DNA from: Planctomycetota bacterium
Lineage (GTDB): Bacteria > Planctomycetota > B15-G4
NCBI GenBank assembly: GCA_029259745.1
Contig: JAJDEO010000024.1
Location: 1 to 64,000 of the forward strand
DNA: 64,000 nucleotides
Direction: 5' to 3'
The position numbers were made by a program, and so were the translations under genes. This document shows, piece by piece, positions 34,006 through 43,087 of this stretch; the stretch's first letter is position 1, and each line of letters starts with the position of its first letter. The notes under the pieces were generated by a model. The model worked only from the letters and a program-made list of their open reading frames with translations. It was not told where the DNA came from and did not search any database.

Positions 34006-36666
34006 TTACGGCTTGTCGAAGAGCGCATTCACCGCGGCGACGATCTTGTGCTCAATGGGGTCCTGCGCGACAAGGCTCAGCGTCGACGATGCCATCGTCG
34101 CGCGGGCGTCGTCGAGGAGTCCATCCGCTGCCTGCGCCAACGCGAGGATCGCGTAGTCGGTGAGGTACGGACCCTCGAGATCGATACTGCGTTGCGCGGC
34201 CGAAGCCATCGTCTTTCGGTCTCCGAGCATCCACGAGGCCACGGCGACGGTGTTCCACGACGAGCTGGTCTCGGCGCTGAGGGACATCGCACGCAGCGCG
34301 TCTTCGCGCCCCTGTCGGATCTCCGCGGGTGTCACGTCCCGCACGTTCAGGATGTCCCAACCTCGGTCGTGGAGCATCTCGAAGTCGTCGGGCCGGTGCT
34401 CGGCGTAGACCTCATGGATGCGCATGTACTCACGGCTCTTCTCACCAGGCGGAAGTTGCTGCACGACGAAGCGGACACCTCGACCCCATTTCGTGTAGTA
34501 CGCGTCCGGGTGCACGCGGAGCATGCGGACGACGAGCTGCGTCGCTTCGTCCACCATGCCATTCATCGCCTGGGCTCGGCCCAGAAGAGTCATCGCGAAC
34601 AACGCATCGGGGTTCTCGGCATAACGGACCGACGCGTGGTGCAGACCGCGGATCGGGTCGAAGGCGCCGTCGGGTGCGCGCCAGAGATCGATCGCCGCGA
34701 TCCGGCCGTGGAGCAGCGTGTCGGCGGGGTAGCGCTTGCTGATCGCCCGCAGCATCGGGCGCATCTCGATCGTCCTGTAACCGAGCATGTGGACAGACGA
34801 GATGAACGTCATGGCAGTTCGCGGCGTCCAGTCGGCCGTTTCCTCGGGCGATGACGCGAGTCGGATGAAGGCTGCGCGGTCGTCGTCGACGAGTGCGCGC
34901 CGGACCATCGCGCGCGACGGATCGTCGTCGACGAGCATCGCGAGTTCGATGCGACGTCTGAAGTCTGCACCGAAGCCGCGCGTGCTGAGCGTGAGCCTGG
35001 CCCACTCGTCGAGCGCCTCGCCGATGTGGGCGTGACGGCCGAGCGCGCGCAACGCCACCGCCTGCTGCTCGAGGTCTCCGTCGATGTCGACGCCGATGTT
35101 CGTGAAGAGCTGCTCGATGTCGACGAAACGTTCCTTGTCGAAGTCGTTGACGCCCGCGATGTTGACGGTCCCGAGCGACTCCTCGAGCGCGGCCAGGAAG
35201 CCCGCCAGGTGCGCCTCGCGCGCGGCCTCGGCATCGGCTTCGGCGAGTTCTTCACGGAGCGTGTCGCCGAGGTCCATCACGCGCGCCGTCAGCCGATCGT
35301 CGGCATCCGGACTCGATGTCACGAGGAGCGCCGCGGCTTCAGCACCGGCCATGGCCTCACGTAGGTCGCCGCGCCCGCGATCGAGCTGGGCGTCTGCCAG
35401 CAAGCTGTCGACATCGTGCGTGAGGGACTGCAGACGCGACGCAGCCTCGCGCTGCTGCGCCTGCCAGAAGAAGCCACCCCCTGCGAGGGCAACGACGACC
35501 GTCGTCGCCAACATCAGCGTCAGTCGACGCGCCTTGCGCTCCTCCTCGGCCCGCGCCTTGGCCACCTCGGCATCGCGCGCGCGCTGTTCCTGGTCGGTGA
35601 GCCACTTGCCGAGTTCCTCGACCAGCACCGATGCCGAGCGCGGACGCACGGATGGATTCGGCGCGAGGCACCGCTCGACGAGGTCGACGAGGAAAGCATC
35701 GGCGCCGCTCGCCGCAAGGCGTTCACGCGCGCCGTCCTGCAACGCCCGCGCCGCCTCGATCACCACGGCGTCGACATCCCCGAGATAAGGCGGTTTACCC
35801 GTGAGCATTTCGCACAGGATCGCACCGAGCCCGAAGACGTCCGTGCGCTCGTCGAGTCGGTCGACGTCGCCACGCGCCTGCTCGGGCGACATGTACATCG
35901 GCGTCCCCATCACGGAGCCGACGAGTGACTCCGATCCGGTCGACGAGCCACTGCTCCGAAGCGTTTCGATGATCGAGACATCGGTCAGTGCGCGGGCCGC
36001 AGCGCGTTCATCCGCAACTCCACCGTCGGTGAGCACCTTGCCCAAGCCCCAGTCGACGACCTGCACTTCGCCGAAGGCGCCGACCATGATATTCGCGGGC
36101 TTGAGGTCGCGGTGCACGACGCGCCGACTGTGCGCGTAGGCCATCGTCTCGCAGACCTGTTCGAAGATCTTCAGGAAGCGGCGGCGCTCGCCGGCATCAC
36201 CCGTCCGCTCTGCAAAGTAGGCCGCGAGCGTGCGTCCCTTGACGAGCTTCATCGTGAAGAACGGCCGCTTGTCTTCGAGCAAGCCCAGCTCGTAGACGGG
36301 CACGATGCCGGGGTGCTGGAGCTGGCCGCCGATCTGCGCCTCCTCGATGAAGCGCTGGAGCACTGCCGGTTTGTCGGCGTGCTTCTCGAGCAGCACCTTC
36401 ATCGCGACTTCGCGACCGAGGTCACTGTCGTGGCTCTTGAAGACGGCGCCCATGCCGCCCTCGGCGATCTTGCCGAGCACCTGGTAGTTGAGGCTCCCGG
36501 CGCTCGGGCGCAGCGATGCACTCGCCGAGGCGTCGATCATCGGCGACTTCCCGAGCGCGCTGTCTTCGTCGCGGAGGAGCACCTTCGTCGGCTGCCCTGT
36601 GCGCGCGATCAGCGTGTCCAGCACGGTGCGGGCGGCGTCGTCGGGCGCGCCGTCGTCGTTCGTCAT
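34006..36666 (-). CDS. Membrane-anchored PknB-type Ser/Thr kinase with TPR-like sensor part
   Basis: 886 residues. The kinase domain spans about 60-360: glycine loop GKIAEGGMGAVF, catalytic Lys K90 in EVAMKVLL, VVHRDLKPANIM with D187, and D205-W-G in place of DFG, as is common in planctomycete PknB-type kinases, then MSPEQARGD. A single membrane helix (LTLMLATTVVVALAGGGFFW, about 385-405) separates it from an extracytoplasmic 480-residue helical region with TPR-like repeats ending EHKIVAAVNALFDKP. The first 55 residues are polar and may carry autophosphorylation sites. Substrate unknown; the catalytic residues needed for activity are present. Confidence 0.95.
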   Translation of the reverse strand: MTNDDGAPDDAARTVLDTLIARTGQPTKVLLRDEDSALGKSPMIDASASASLRPSAGSLNYQVLGKIAEGGMGAVFKSHDSDLGREVAMKVLLEKHADKPAVLQRFIEEAQIGGQLQHPGIVPVYELGLLEDKRPFFTMKLVKGRTLAAYFAERTGDAGERRRFLKIFEQVCETMAYAHSRRVVHRDLKPANIMVGAFGEVQVVDWGLGKVLTDGGVADERAAARALTDVSIIETLRSSGSSTGSESLVGSVMGTPMYMSPEQARGDVDRLDERTDVFGLGAILCEMLTGKPPYLGDVDAVVIEAARALQDGARERLAASGADAFLVDLVERCLAPNPSVRPRSASVLVEELGKWLTDQEQRARDAEVAKARAEEERKARRLTLMLATTVVVALAGGGFFWQAQQREAASRLQSLTHDVDSLLADAQLDRGRGDLREAMAGAEAAALLVTSSPDADDRLTARVMDLGDTLREELAEADAEAAREAHLAGFLAALEESLGTVNIAGVNDFDKERFVDIEQLFTNIGVDIDGDLEQQAVALRALGRHAHIGEALDEWARLTLSTRGFGADFRRRIELAMLVDDDPSRAMVRRALVDDDRAAFIRLASSPEETADWTPRTAMTFISSVHMLGYRTIEMRPMLRAISKRYPADTLLHGRIAAIDLWRAPDGAFDPIRGLHHASVRYAENPDALFAMTLLGRAQAMNGMVDEATQLVVRMLRVHPDAYYTKWGRGVRFVVQQLPPGEKSREYMRIHEVYAEHRPDDFEMLHDRGWDILNVRDVTPAEIRQGREDALRAMSLSAETSSSWNTVAVASWMLGDRKTMASAAQRSIDLEGPYLTDYAILALAQAADGLLDDARATMASSTLSLVAQDPIEHKIVAAVNALFDKP

Positions 36667-36993
36667 GTCGAATCCTCGGGGAGAACGAGCACTCTACCGC
36701 GCGGCGGGATGGCGAGGCGTCTTCGCGCAGCGCGAAAGCGACGCAACGGTGTAGGCGCAACGGCACGTCTCGCTCCTGACGACAACACCCTGAGACCGTC
36801 GCATCTCACATTGACGCAGGCCGAGCACGCACTCGCGACTCAAGTTGCGACGCTCACTGACTTCCTACTGCACGTTGGTCGTCGGCCCATGCATCTCGGG
36901 ATAGGTTGAAAGCCGGCTCATGACTCGCGCGATTGCAGTTGCCCACCTGATCGAGGTGAACGCGACCCATGGCTGCACACCGGGAATGACACC
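36667..36993. other. 327-bp divergent intergenic region
   Basis: Between the kinase start (minus) and the caspase-like gene (plus). Promoters for both are expected but none is clear enough to place. No repeat-family copy or hairpin was seen. Confidence 0.4.
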
Positions 36994-39735
36994 ATGATCA
37001 CGATCCACCGCGCCCTCGCGCTCGTGCTGTGCGTCGGGCTTGCTCACGCGCAGACCGTCGACGAGAACATCAACCTCGGCGACAAGTTCAACGGCTCGAT
37101 CTCGACGACGAGCGACATCGACGTGCTGGCGTTCGACGGACTCATCGGCGAGAGTCTCTCCGTCACGGTCGGTCCGGCCAAGAAGTCCGAGCTCATCCCC
37201 GTCGTGGCGTTGTTTGCCGTCGTCGACGGAGCCGCGCCCGTGCTGCTCACGGCGCAGCTGCCCGCGAAGGGCAAGAAGGCCGTCATCAAGAACTACGAAC
37301 TCCCCAGCACGGGAAGCTACCTGCTGGCGTTCAGTGGTGACGTCAACACGTCGGGCGGCTTCTCCGTGAAGACGAAGAGCAAGCTCGCGAAGAGTCTCGT
37401 GAAACCGCCGAGCGCGCCCGTGCCGGGCCCCGGCCCCGAGAAGGTGCGCGTGAAGATCCCCGTGCGTCCCGGCTCGGAACTCACGGCGGTGATCGGACCG
37501 GGCAAGAAGTCGCTCGCGGTGCCGGGGACGCCGACGCTGCGCGATCCCGACAACAAGCTCGTCGACATCAGCGCCTTCATGGCGACGAAGGGCGCCAAGA
37601 CCACATTGAAGAAGATCCCGCTCGACGTCTTCGGCGTGTACACGCTCGATGTCGTGAACGTCGGGGAGTCGGGCGAGATCGTGATCAAGGCCAAGGTCAA
37701 GAAGCCGAAGATCAAGAAGCGCTCGCTCACCGAGTACGAGTTTGGCGGCGAACTGGTCATCACGCCGGACGTCCTCTATGTGAACGCGGCGACGGAGATC
37801 GTCGCCACGATTGCGCTCGGCGACGAGAACACCGACCCCACCGACGTCTCCCTCGTGAAGTTCGTGAACGGCGTCGAGACCGACGTCTCGCCCCTCTTCG
37901 ACGACGGCATCCTCGGCGGCAACGGCGACGAGATCGAAGCCGACAACATCTTCACCGCGCGCATCGCGACGACGCCTTCGGCCTCGGAGAAGGGTGTCGT
38001 CGAGTACGCCGCGCGCGTCGGCCGCTTGGGCAAACTCGACGACGTGCGTTCGGCTCCGAGCACAGTGCTCATCGCCGACCACCTCACCAACGGCGAGATC
38101 AACGACGCGATCAACACGCAGAAGACGCAGCAGGCGAAGATCGACCAGGCCGTGCAGAACGGCAACCTTGCCAACGTCCTCGCCTCGGTGAAGAACCAGC
38201 TCCAGAACGATCCGGACGTCGCGCAGGTCGGCTTCAGCAACGATGGCCTCGGTCTCTGGGTGGTCTACGAGAGCGGGATTCCGGCCGTGCTGTATGCCTG
38301 GGAGAACGACGTCAAGGGCGGCGTCAGCGATGCCGAACTCGGTCGCAGCGTGCTCGATCCCCACTACGATGCCTTCACGCCCGAGACGACGCCGCTGTCG
38401 CCTCACCCGATCGCCGACGCCCTCGCAGCCTGGCGCGCGACGCAGCCCACGACAACGCACGCCATGTCCGTGACGAAGAACGTCGTGGGCAGCAACAAGG
38501 TGCGCGCGATCGCGGCGCAGCACTGGGATTGGGGTGACGACGACGACATTCCCGCGATGGCCCAGACGCTCATCGACGACAAGTGCTTCGACGTCACGTA
38601 CACGAAGTACGCCGCCGAAGGGACCGGCACGGTCGAGGACTTCAAGGACCTCTCCGACTACGGTCTCGTCCTCATCAGCAGCCACGGCGACTCGTTCTTC
38701 CAAGACCTCGACGACATCCTCGGAACGATCTTCAGCTACGAGGGCCCCAACGGTCAGGTGATCGTCCACAGCAACATGGCGATCACGGCGGGCAACATCG
38801 ACACCTATGAAGACGACATCCTCAAAGGGCGCATCGTCCTCTGGGGCGACCAGTACGGGATGGCACCGAGCTTCTTCAGGAAGTACTCGGGCAAGATGCC
38901 GAACTCGATCGTCTACACGAGCATCTGTCGCGGCGCCTACAACGGCACGCTCGCGAACGCATTCATCGGCAAGGGTGCCGCGGCGTTCCTCAGTTACACC
39001 GACTACGTCGCCGTCGCGTTCTGCGAAGACAACGGGCCACCTCTTCTCGACAAGCTCCTCGAGCCCGAGAAGACGCTCGACGACGCGTTCGTCGCGGGCA
39101 TCAAGGAGAACGACAAGGACCCCGCCGAGTTTAAGCTCTTCGGTGACAAGACCGTCGCGCTCGATCCGCGCGAAGTGAAGAACGGCGGATTCGAGGACGG
39201 CACGGCTGGCTGGACGAAGAACGGCGATGCACGTTCGGTTCCGTCACTCGCCGGCTACAACCCGACGAGCGGAAAGCTGCTCGGCGTCATCAGCACGGGG
39301 CTCGGCTTCACGACGGCGAGTGGCTCGTTCTCGCAAACCGTCTGCCTGCCCGAGGACGTCTCCTTCCTCGCGTTCGACTGGATCTTCTTCTCGGAAGAGT
39401 TCCTCGAGTTCTGTGGTTCGGTCTTCCAGGACACGTTCGAAGTGCGCATGACGGACCTCGAGGGCGGCGGCTCTTCGCAGCTCTTCATCACCTTCGTCGA
39501 CGATCTCTGCGGCCCGCCTGGTCCGAACGGCACCTACAACAACTCCGACGTCAAACCGGTGAGCGCGAGCTTCGACCAGGGTGACGTCTACACGACGGGC
39601 TGGAAGGTCGCCGTCGTGTCGGTTCCGATCTCGATGGTCGGCAAGAAGGTGAAGATCGAGTTCTCGGCGAGCGACGTCGGAGACAGCATCTACGACACCG
39701 CGATCGGACTCGATCGCATCGAACTCATCAAGTGA
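36994..39735 (+). CDS. Secreted caspase-fold-like (clan CD) cysteine protease candidate
   Basis: 913 residues with signal peptide ITIHRALALVLCVGLAHAQ. Two PPC-like beta-sandwich domains follow (GDKFNGSISTTSDIDVLAFD, about 22-125; VKIPVRPGSELTAVIGP, about 145-230), then an Ig-like domain (about 245-355). Residues about 490-680 resemble caspase/gingipain folds: SDYGLVLISSHGD with H564 after a hydrophobic strand, and NSIVYTSICRGAYNGTLANA with C645 at the end of the next core strand, followed by GKGAAAFLSYTD. The C-terminus (VKNGGFEDGTAGWTKNGD onward) is a carbohydrate-binding or anchor-like beta-sandwich. Probable secreted peptidase, but activity and specificity are inferred. A palindromic repeat starts right after the stop. 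Confidence 0.75.
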   Translation: MITIHRALALVLCVGLAHAQTVDENINLGDKFNGSISTTSDIDVLAFDGLIGESLSVTVGPAKKSELIPVVALFAVVDGAAPVLLTAQLPAKGKKAVIKNYELPSTGSYLLAFSGDVNTSGGFSVKTKSKLAKSLVKPPSAPVPGPGPEKVRVKIPVRPGSELTAVIGPGKKSLAVPGTPTLRDPDNKLVDISAFMATKGAKTTLKKIPLDVFGVYTLDVVNVGESGEIVIKAKVKKPKIKKRSLTEYEFGGELVITPDVLYVNAATEIVATIALGDENTDPTDVSLVKFVNGVETDVSPLFDDGILGGNGDEIEADNIFTARIATTPSASEKGVVEYAARVGRLGKLDDVRSAPSTVLIADHLTNGEINDAINTQKTQQAKIDQAVQNGNLANVLASVKNQLQNDPDVAQVGFSNDGLGLWVVYESGIPAVLYAWENDVKGGVSDAELGRSVLDPHYDAFTPETTPLSPHPIADALAAWRATQPTTTHAMSVTKNVVGSNKVRAIAAQHWDWGDDDDIPAMAQTLIDDKCFDVTYTKYAAEGTGTVEDFKDLSDYGLVLISSHGDSFFQDLDDILGTIFSYEGPNGQVIVHSNMAITAGNIDTYEDDILKGRIVLWGDQYGMAPSFFRKYSGKMPNSIVYTSICRGAYNGTLANAFIGKGAAAFLSYTDYVAVAFCEDNGPPLLDKLLEPEKTLDDAFVAGIKENDKDPAEFKLFGDKTVALDPREVKNGGFEDGTAGWTKNGDARSVPSLAGYNPTSGKLLGVISTGLGFTTASGSFSQTVCLPEDVSFLAFDWIFFSEEFLEFCGSVFQDTFEVRMTDLEGGGSSQLFITFVDDLCGPPGPNGTYNNSDVKPVSASFDQGDVYTTGWKVAVVSVPISMVGKKVKIEFSASDVGDSIYDTAIGLDRIELIK

Positions 39736-39736
39736 G

Positions 39737-39866
39737 GCGAACACACGAGCGCCTGTGCGAGCGCGGGAGCCTCGACGGATCCACTGATTCGCCTGCGTTC
39801 CCACACTGGCGCCGACACACTCGGTCACGCACGTCGCACTCGGAGCAGTTCGTCAACAGGGTGATA
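39737..39866 (-). repeat. Palindromic repeat family, copy E (long form, reverse orientation)
   Basis: About 130 bp starting 1 bp after the TGA of the caspase-like gene. On the minus strand it reads CAGTTCGTC-type arm (GACGAACTGCTCCGAGTGCG), then GTGGGAACGCAGGCGAATC, then GGATCCGTCGAGGCTCCCG and a truncated right arm (CTCGCACAGGCGCTCGTGTG). The left arm end is mutated (CGTCAACAGGGTG) and the outer right end is missing. Confidence 0.8.
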
Positions 39867-39991
39867 TCCCCGACGTGACGTGAAGTGACTGGCGGCGACA
39901 CCACTCACTCTCACAATCCCCATCGTAGAGTCTGTGAAGTGTCATTCTCCGGCACACGCATGGGTTTTCGGTTGGTACAGAGCATGAGTGC

Positions 39992-39997
39992 TACAAT
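39992..39997 (+). promoter_or_regulatory. Possible -10 box (TACAAT) of the CBS gene
   Basis: TACAAT lies about 85 bp upstream of the CBS start in an otherwise GC-rich stretch. A clear -35 at 17 bp is lacking (CGGTTG is the best candidate), so the call is weak. Confidence 0.3.
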
Positions 39998-40081
39998 GCG
40001 CCCTCGACAGCGCGACGTTCGTCGTGGGGCCGGCGCCCCGATGCAGGACGCCGCGGCTCGCCCGGCATGAATGGAGGAACG

Positions 40082-40522
40082 ATGACATCCATCCGTGGAA
40101 TCCTCGCCCAGAAGGGCCCAGCGGTCATCACGATCGAACCAGCGGCCACCGTCTACGAGGCGATCGAACGCATGACTTCGAAGAACGTCGGCTCCCTCGT
40201 CGTCACGAACGACGACGGTGTCGCCGGTGTGATCACCGAGCGCGACTATCTGCGCAAGGTCGCGCTACAGGGCCGCTCGTCGAAGTCGACCAAGGTTGAG
40301 GAGATCATGTCGACCGACGTCGTGTTCGCTCGCGAGAACGACGATGTGAACAGCTGCATGGCCATGATGACAACGCATCGCGTGCGCCACTTGCCCGTGC
40401 GTAGCGGCAGCGGTGACGGTCTCGTCGGCCTTGTCTCGATCGGCGATCTCGTCAAGCAACTCGTGCGCGACAAGGACGACGAGATCAAGGAGCTGCAGAA
40501 CTACATCCAAGGCTCCTACTGA
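40082..40522 (+). CDS. Two-CBS-domain protein
   Basis: 146 residues from ATG 40082, preceded by a good ribosome site (GGAGG). The whole protein is a CBS pair: VITIEPAATVYEAIERMTSK, then NVGSLVVTNDDGVAGVITER forms the first, and IMSTDVVFARENDDVNSCMA, then HRVRHLPVRS and GLVGLVSIGDLVKQLV the second. Stand-alone CBS pairs bind adenosyl ligands such as AMP, ATP, NAD or SAM and regulate partner proteins; no partner is adjacent. A short polar helix ends the protein (KDDEIKELQNYIQGSY). Soluble and cytosolic. Confidence 0.92.
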   Translation: MTSIRGILAQKGPAVITIEPAATVYEAIERMTSKNVGSLVVTNDDGVAGVITERDYLRKVALQGRSSKSTKVEEIMSTDVVFARENDDVNSCMAMMTTHRVRHLPVRSGSGDGLVGLVSIGDLVKQLVRDKDDEIKELQNYIQGSY

Positions 40523-40584
40523 CGGCTTCTCGGCCTTTGCGCGAATCGAATGAAGGGGAGAACCTCTCCTTCTCGAAACGGGGT

Positions 40585-40735
40585 CTACCATCCCGTTGAA
40601 GAGTTCATGCGGCGCGGCGCACACACCCGAGCGCGCCTGTGCGAGAGCGGGAGCCCCGATGAATCCAGCGATTCGTCTGCGTTCCCACACTGGCACACGC
40701 ACACGCAGTCCCGCACGTCGAGTTCCTCGCCCCGG
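40585..40735 (-). repeat. Palindromic repeat family, copy F (long form, reverse orientation)
   Basis: About 150 bp between the CBS gene and the pseudogene. On the plus strand: CATCCCGTTGAAGAGTTCATG, GCACACACCCGAGCGCGCC, then GATTCGTCTGCGTTCCCAC and CCGCACGTCGAGTTCCTC. The core matches copies B, C and E in reverse orientation; the right terminus is decayed. Confidence 0.8.
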
Positions 40736-40744
40736 GACGCGCAG

Positions 40745-41170
40745 CGATCGGCGACAACAACGGTGACGGATCGTCGACATCGTCATGTCGAACACGTTCC
40801 AGGCGAACTGGGCATTCGGCGACGAGACCGGCGCGTTCCCGGAGATCGAGCGGTTCGTGTCCATGACGCCGGTCGACGATGTGTTCGTCGCCGAGTTCAC
40901 GGGCGACGAGCTCGTCGAGACGACGATCCGCGACGGCGGCGATCTCACGTTCCTCACTCCGATCGACGCGTCGCCCGTCTGGCGCAACGTCGGCCTCGCA
41001 CGCCCTGGCACTGGACCGACGCTGCATCTCGACGGGCGCGGCGAGCTACTCTCGGGAACGAGCGGACGTTTCGGATTGCAGCAAGGCGCGCCGGGTGAAG
41101 CCGTCTCACTTGTCGTCGCCTTTCAAGGCCGGCATGCTCGTGCCGTCGCCGGACCTGGCCTGGCGGGCGC
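40745..41170 (+). pseudogene. Decayed FG-GAP protein fragment with the shared C-terminal domain
   Basis: GDNNGDG in one frame continues, after a 1-bp shift near 40765, as RIVDIVMSNTFQANWAFGDE in a second frame: together a typical FG-GAP/VCBS loop. The second frame then reads PGTGPTLHLDGRGELLSGTS and FGLQQGAPGEAVSLVVAF, matching the start of the shared C-terminal domain. After another shift near 41118 a third frame gives FKAGMLVPSPDLAW, equal to FKGGTVYTIPILL of the protease and FKGGVLKTVPIL of the beta-helix-like protein. The 5' part is missing (repeat F lies there) and the 3' end runs into the gamma-glutamyltransferase gene. Not functional. Confidence 0.7.
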
Positions 41171-41181
41171 GGGCCCCCGGA

Positions 41182-42705
41182 CTACGCGGGAGGGATCTGG
41201 GCGCAGGCCCCACCTCGGCGCGGGTCCGCGGCGGCCAGCAGGCGGCCACCGGGCTCGCGCCAGACCGCCTGCACACCGCCGAAGTGCATGTCGAGGCGCT
41301 CGAACTCTCTGCGGCGTAGACCCTCGAAGGCGGCGTCCGGGAGGCCGGGCTCGGTGGCCACGAGCGGATCGTCGCCGGTCTCGACGACGTGCAGGCGCGG
41401 ATGAGCGATCGCGTCCTGGAGCGGCATCCCGAGCTGCAGCGCGTTCGCCAGTACCTGGAGGATGGCGGTCGTGATGCGGCTCGCGCCGGGCGAGCCGATC
41501 GACAGCACCGCGCCGTCGTCGCGTCGCGCGATCGTGGGCGCCATGTTCGAGGCCAGGCGTTCGCCCGGTCGGGGCATCGTCGGGCCGGCCAGCTCGAGCT
41601 CCCCCAGGCCGTTGTTGAGCCAGATGCCCGTGCCCTCGACCATCGCACCCGAGCCATACCCGAACGAGAGCGTGATGGCACACGCAAGTCCGTCAGCGTC
41701 GACCGCCGAGACATGCGTCGTGGAAGGCGACGTGAGGCCGGCCGCTCCCCGCTCGCGCGCAAGGTCCAGCATGCGCGCTGCGGCGCTGGCCCGGTCGACG
41801 GCCGGCAAGAGTTCGTCCGCACGATAGGTCAGCGCGGCACGCTGGATCTCGACCACGCGCTGCGTCTCGGTCGCGCTCCATCCCTGCAGCGGGCGACGAT
41901 CCAACGCCAGCAGCATCGCGCCCAGCGTCGCGCCCCCCACCGCGGGCGTCGGATTCAGGGCCACGTCCCACTCGCCGAAACGCACGCGCAGCGGCTCGCG
42001 CACGAGGGCCTCGTAGCGCGAGAGGTCCTCGGGCGTGATCCAGCCGCCGCGTGAGCGCACCGAGTCCGAGAGCCGCCGCGCCAGGTCACCGTCGTGCATC
42101 GCGCGTGGGCCCTCGCGCGCAATCTGCTCGAGCGACGCGGCCAACCCGGGAATGCGCTGATTCTCTCCGGCGCGGATCGGTCGGCCGTCCTGATGATGCA
42201 TGGCCGCCCGGCTTTGTGGATCCCAGCCAAAGATCGGGCCGCGCGCTCCGGTCAGGTACTGGTCGGCCGCCCGCGACAGGGGCACCCCCTCGGCAGCGAA
42301 GCGCGTCGCCGGCGCGCACAGCTCAGCCCAGGACGCGGACCCGAAGCGCTCCGATGCCACACCCAGTGCCGCGAAGATGCCCGGTGTGGCCACGGCCCCG
42401 CAGCCAACGAGCGTGCGTGTGGGACCGCCGTAGTCGAACTCCGCCACGTGTCCGTAAGAGTCCGGCGCGTGTGGGAGCCCGAGCCCCGGCACGGTCATGT
42501 AGCCGTCGATCACCACCGGTTCGCCGCCGGGCTCCCACACGCTCACGAAACCGCCCGAGCCCGGCGAGACAATCGCGATGTCGGTCGTCATAGAGACGAT
42601 CGCGGCAGCGAGCGCGGCGTCGACCGCGTTGCCGCCGTTCGCAGCGACCGCGGCCGCACCCTCGGCGGCCGCGCTGGATCCGGCGGAGATGGAGACTCGG
42701 GTCAC
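41182..42705 (-). CDS. Gamma-glutamyltransferase family Ntn-hydrolase
   Basis: 507 residues from a GTG at 42705 (TRVSISAGSSAAAEGAAAVA), close to the conserved start of the family; the frame is open further upstream without matching sequence. NGGNAVDAALAAAI, SPGSGGFVSVWEPGG and GCGAVATPGIFAAL belong to the large subunit. The autoprocessing site is TSPSTTHVSAVDADGLAC, where the Thr before HVS is the expected nucleophile, followed by RLASNMAPTI and LGMPLQDAIAHPRLH of the small subunit. No signal peptide is evident. Members transfer or hydrolyse gamma-glutamyl groups (glutathione) or act as cephalosporin-acylase-like enzymes. Confidence 0.9.
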   Translation of the reverse strand: MTRVSISAGSSAAAEGAAAVAANGGNAVDAALAAAIVSMTTDIAIVSPGSGGFVSVWEPGGEPVVIDGYMTVPGLGLPHAPDSYGHVAEFDYGGPTRTLVGCGAVATPGIFAALGVASERFGSASWAELCAPATRFAAEGVPLSRAADQYLTGARGPIFGWDPQSRAAMHHQDGRPIRAGENQRIPGLAASLEQIAREGPRAMHDGDLARRLSDSVRSRGGWITPEDLSRYEALVREPLRVRFGEWDVALNPTPAVGGATLGAMLLALDRRPLQGWSATETQRVVEIQRAALTYRADELLPAVDRASAAARMLDLARERGAAGLTSPSTTHVSAVDADGLACAITLSFGYGSGAMVEGTGIWLNNGLGELELAGPTMPRPGERLASNMAPTIARRDDGAVLSIGSPGASRITTAILQVLANALQLGMPLQDAIAHPRLHVVETGDDPLVATEPGLPDAAFEGLRRREFERLDMHFGGVQAVWREPGGRLLAAADPRRGGACAQIPPA

Positions 42706-43087
42706 GGCTGTCGGACCTGGGCGGGAAGCGGGCGTAGTATCGGACGCACAGCCGACTCTACCGTGATGGGGACGCTGTCCCTGTGGTTCCGACAGATTCG
42801 AATGCGTTGCTCCACCCTTGGGCTCCGTCGACCAAGCCGCCCGCACCTCGAGTCTGCCCGTGTCGGATGCGCCCGCGAGAGCGAAGCCCGTCCTTCGATC
42901 ACAGCGTCGTCCCGAGCCGTACACGATCGCTCTGAGTGAGCGCCTCCGCCGTTGCGACCGTCGCCCCCGTGCCCTCGAGATACCCGAACCGCACGCGTTC
43001 CTGGCTGTGTCACCAGCCTCGCCCGCGATTCGCGGCGTGACGCCGTGTGCTGGTGCGAAGGCCCTGCGCTACGTGGTTTGATGAAGG
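42706..43087. other. 382-bp divergent intergenic region
   Basis: Between the gamma-glutamyltransferase and heme A synthase starts. Open frames here are shadows. No repeat, hairpin or clear promoter was found. Confidence 0.4.

Noticed and set aside
36865..38769. 634-codon minus-strand open frame
   Set aside because: Antisense to the caspase-like gene; Val/Asp/Arg/His-rich with no domain, while the plus strand has a signal peptide and recognisable modules.
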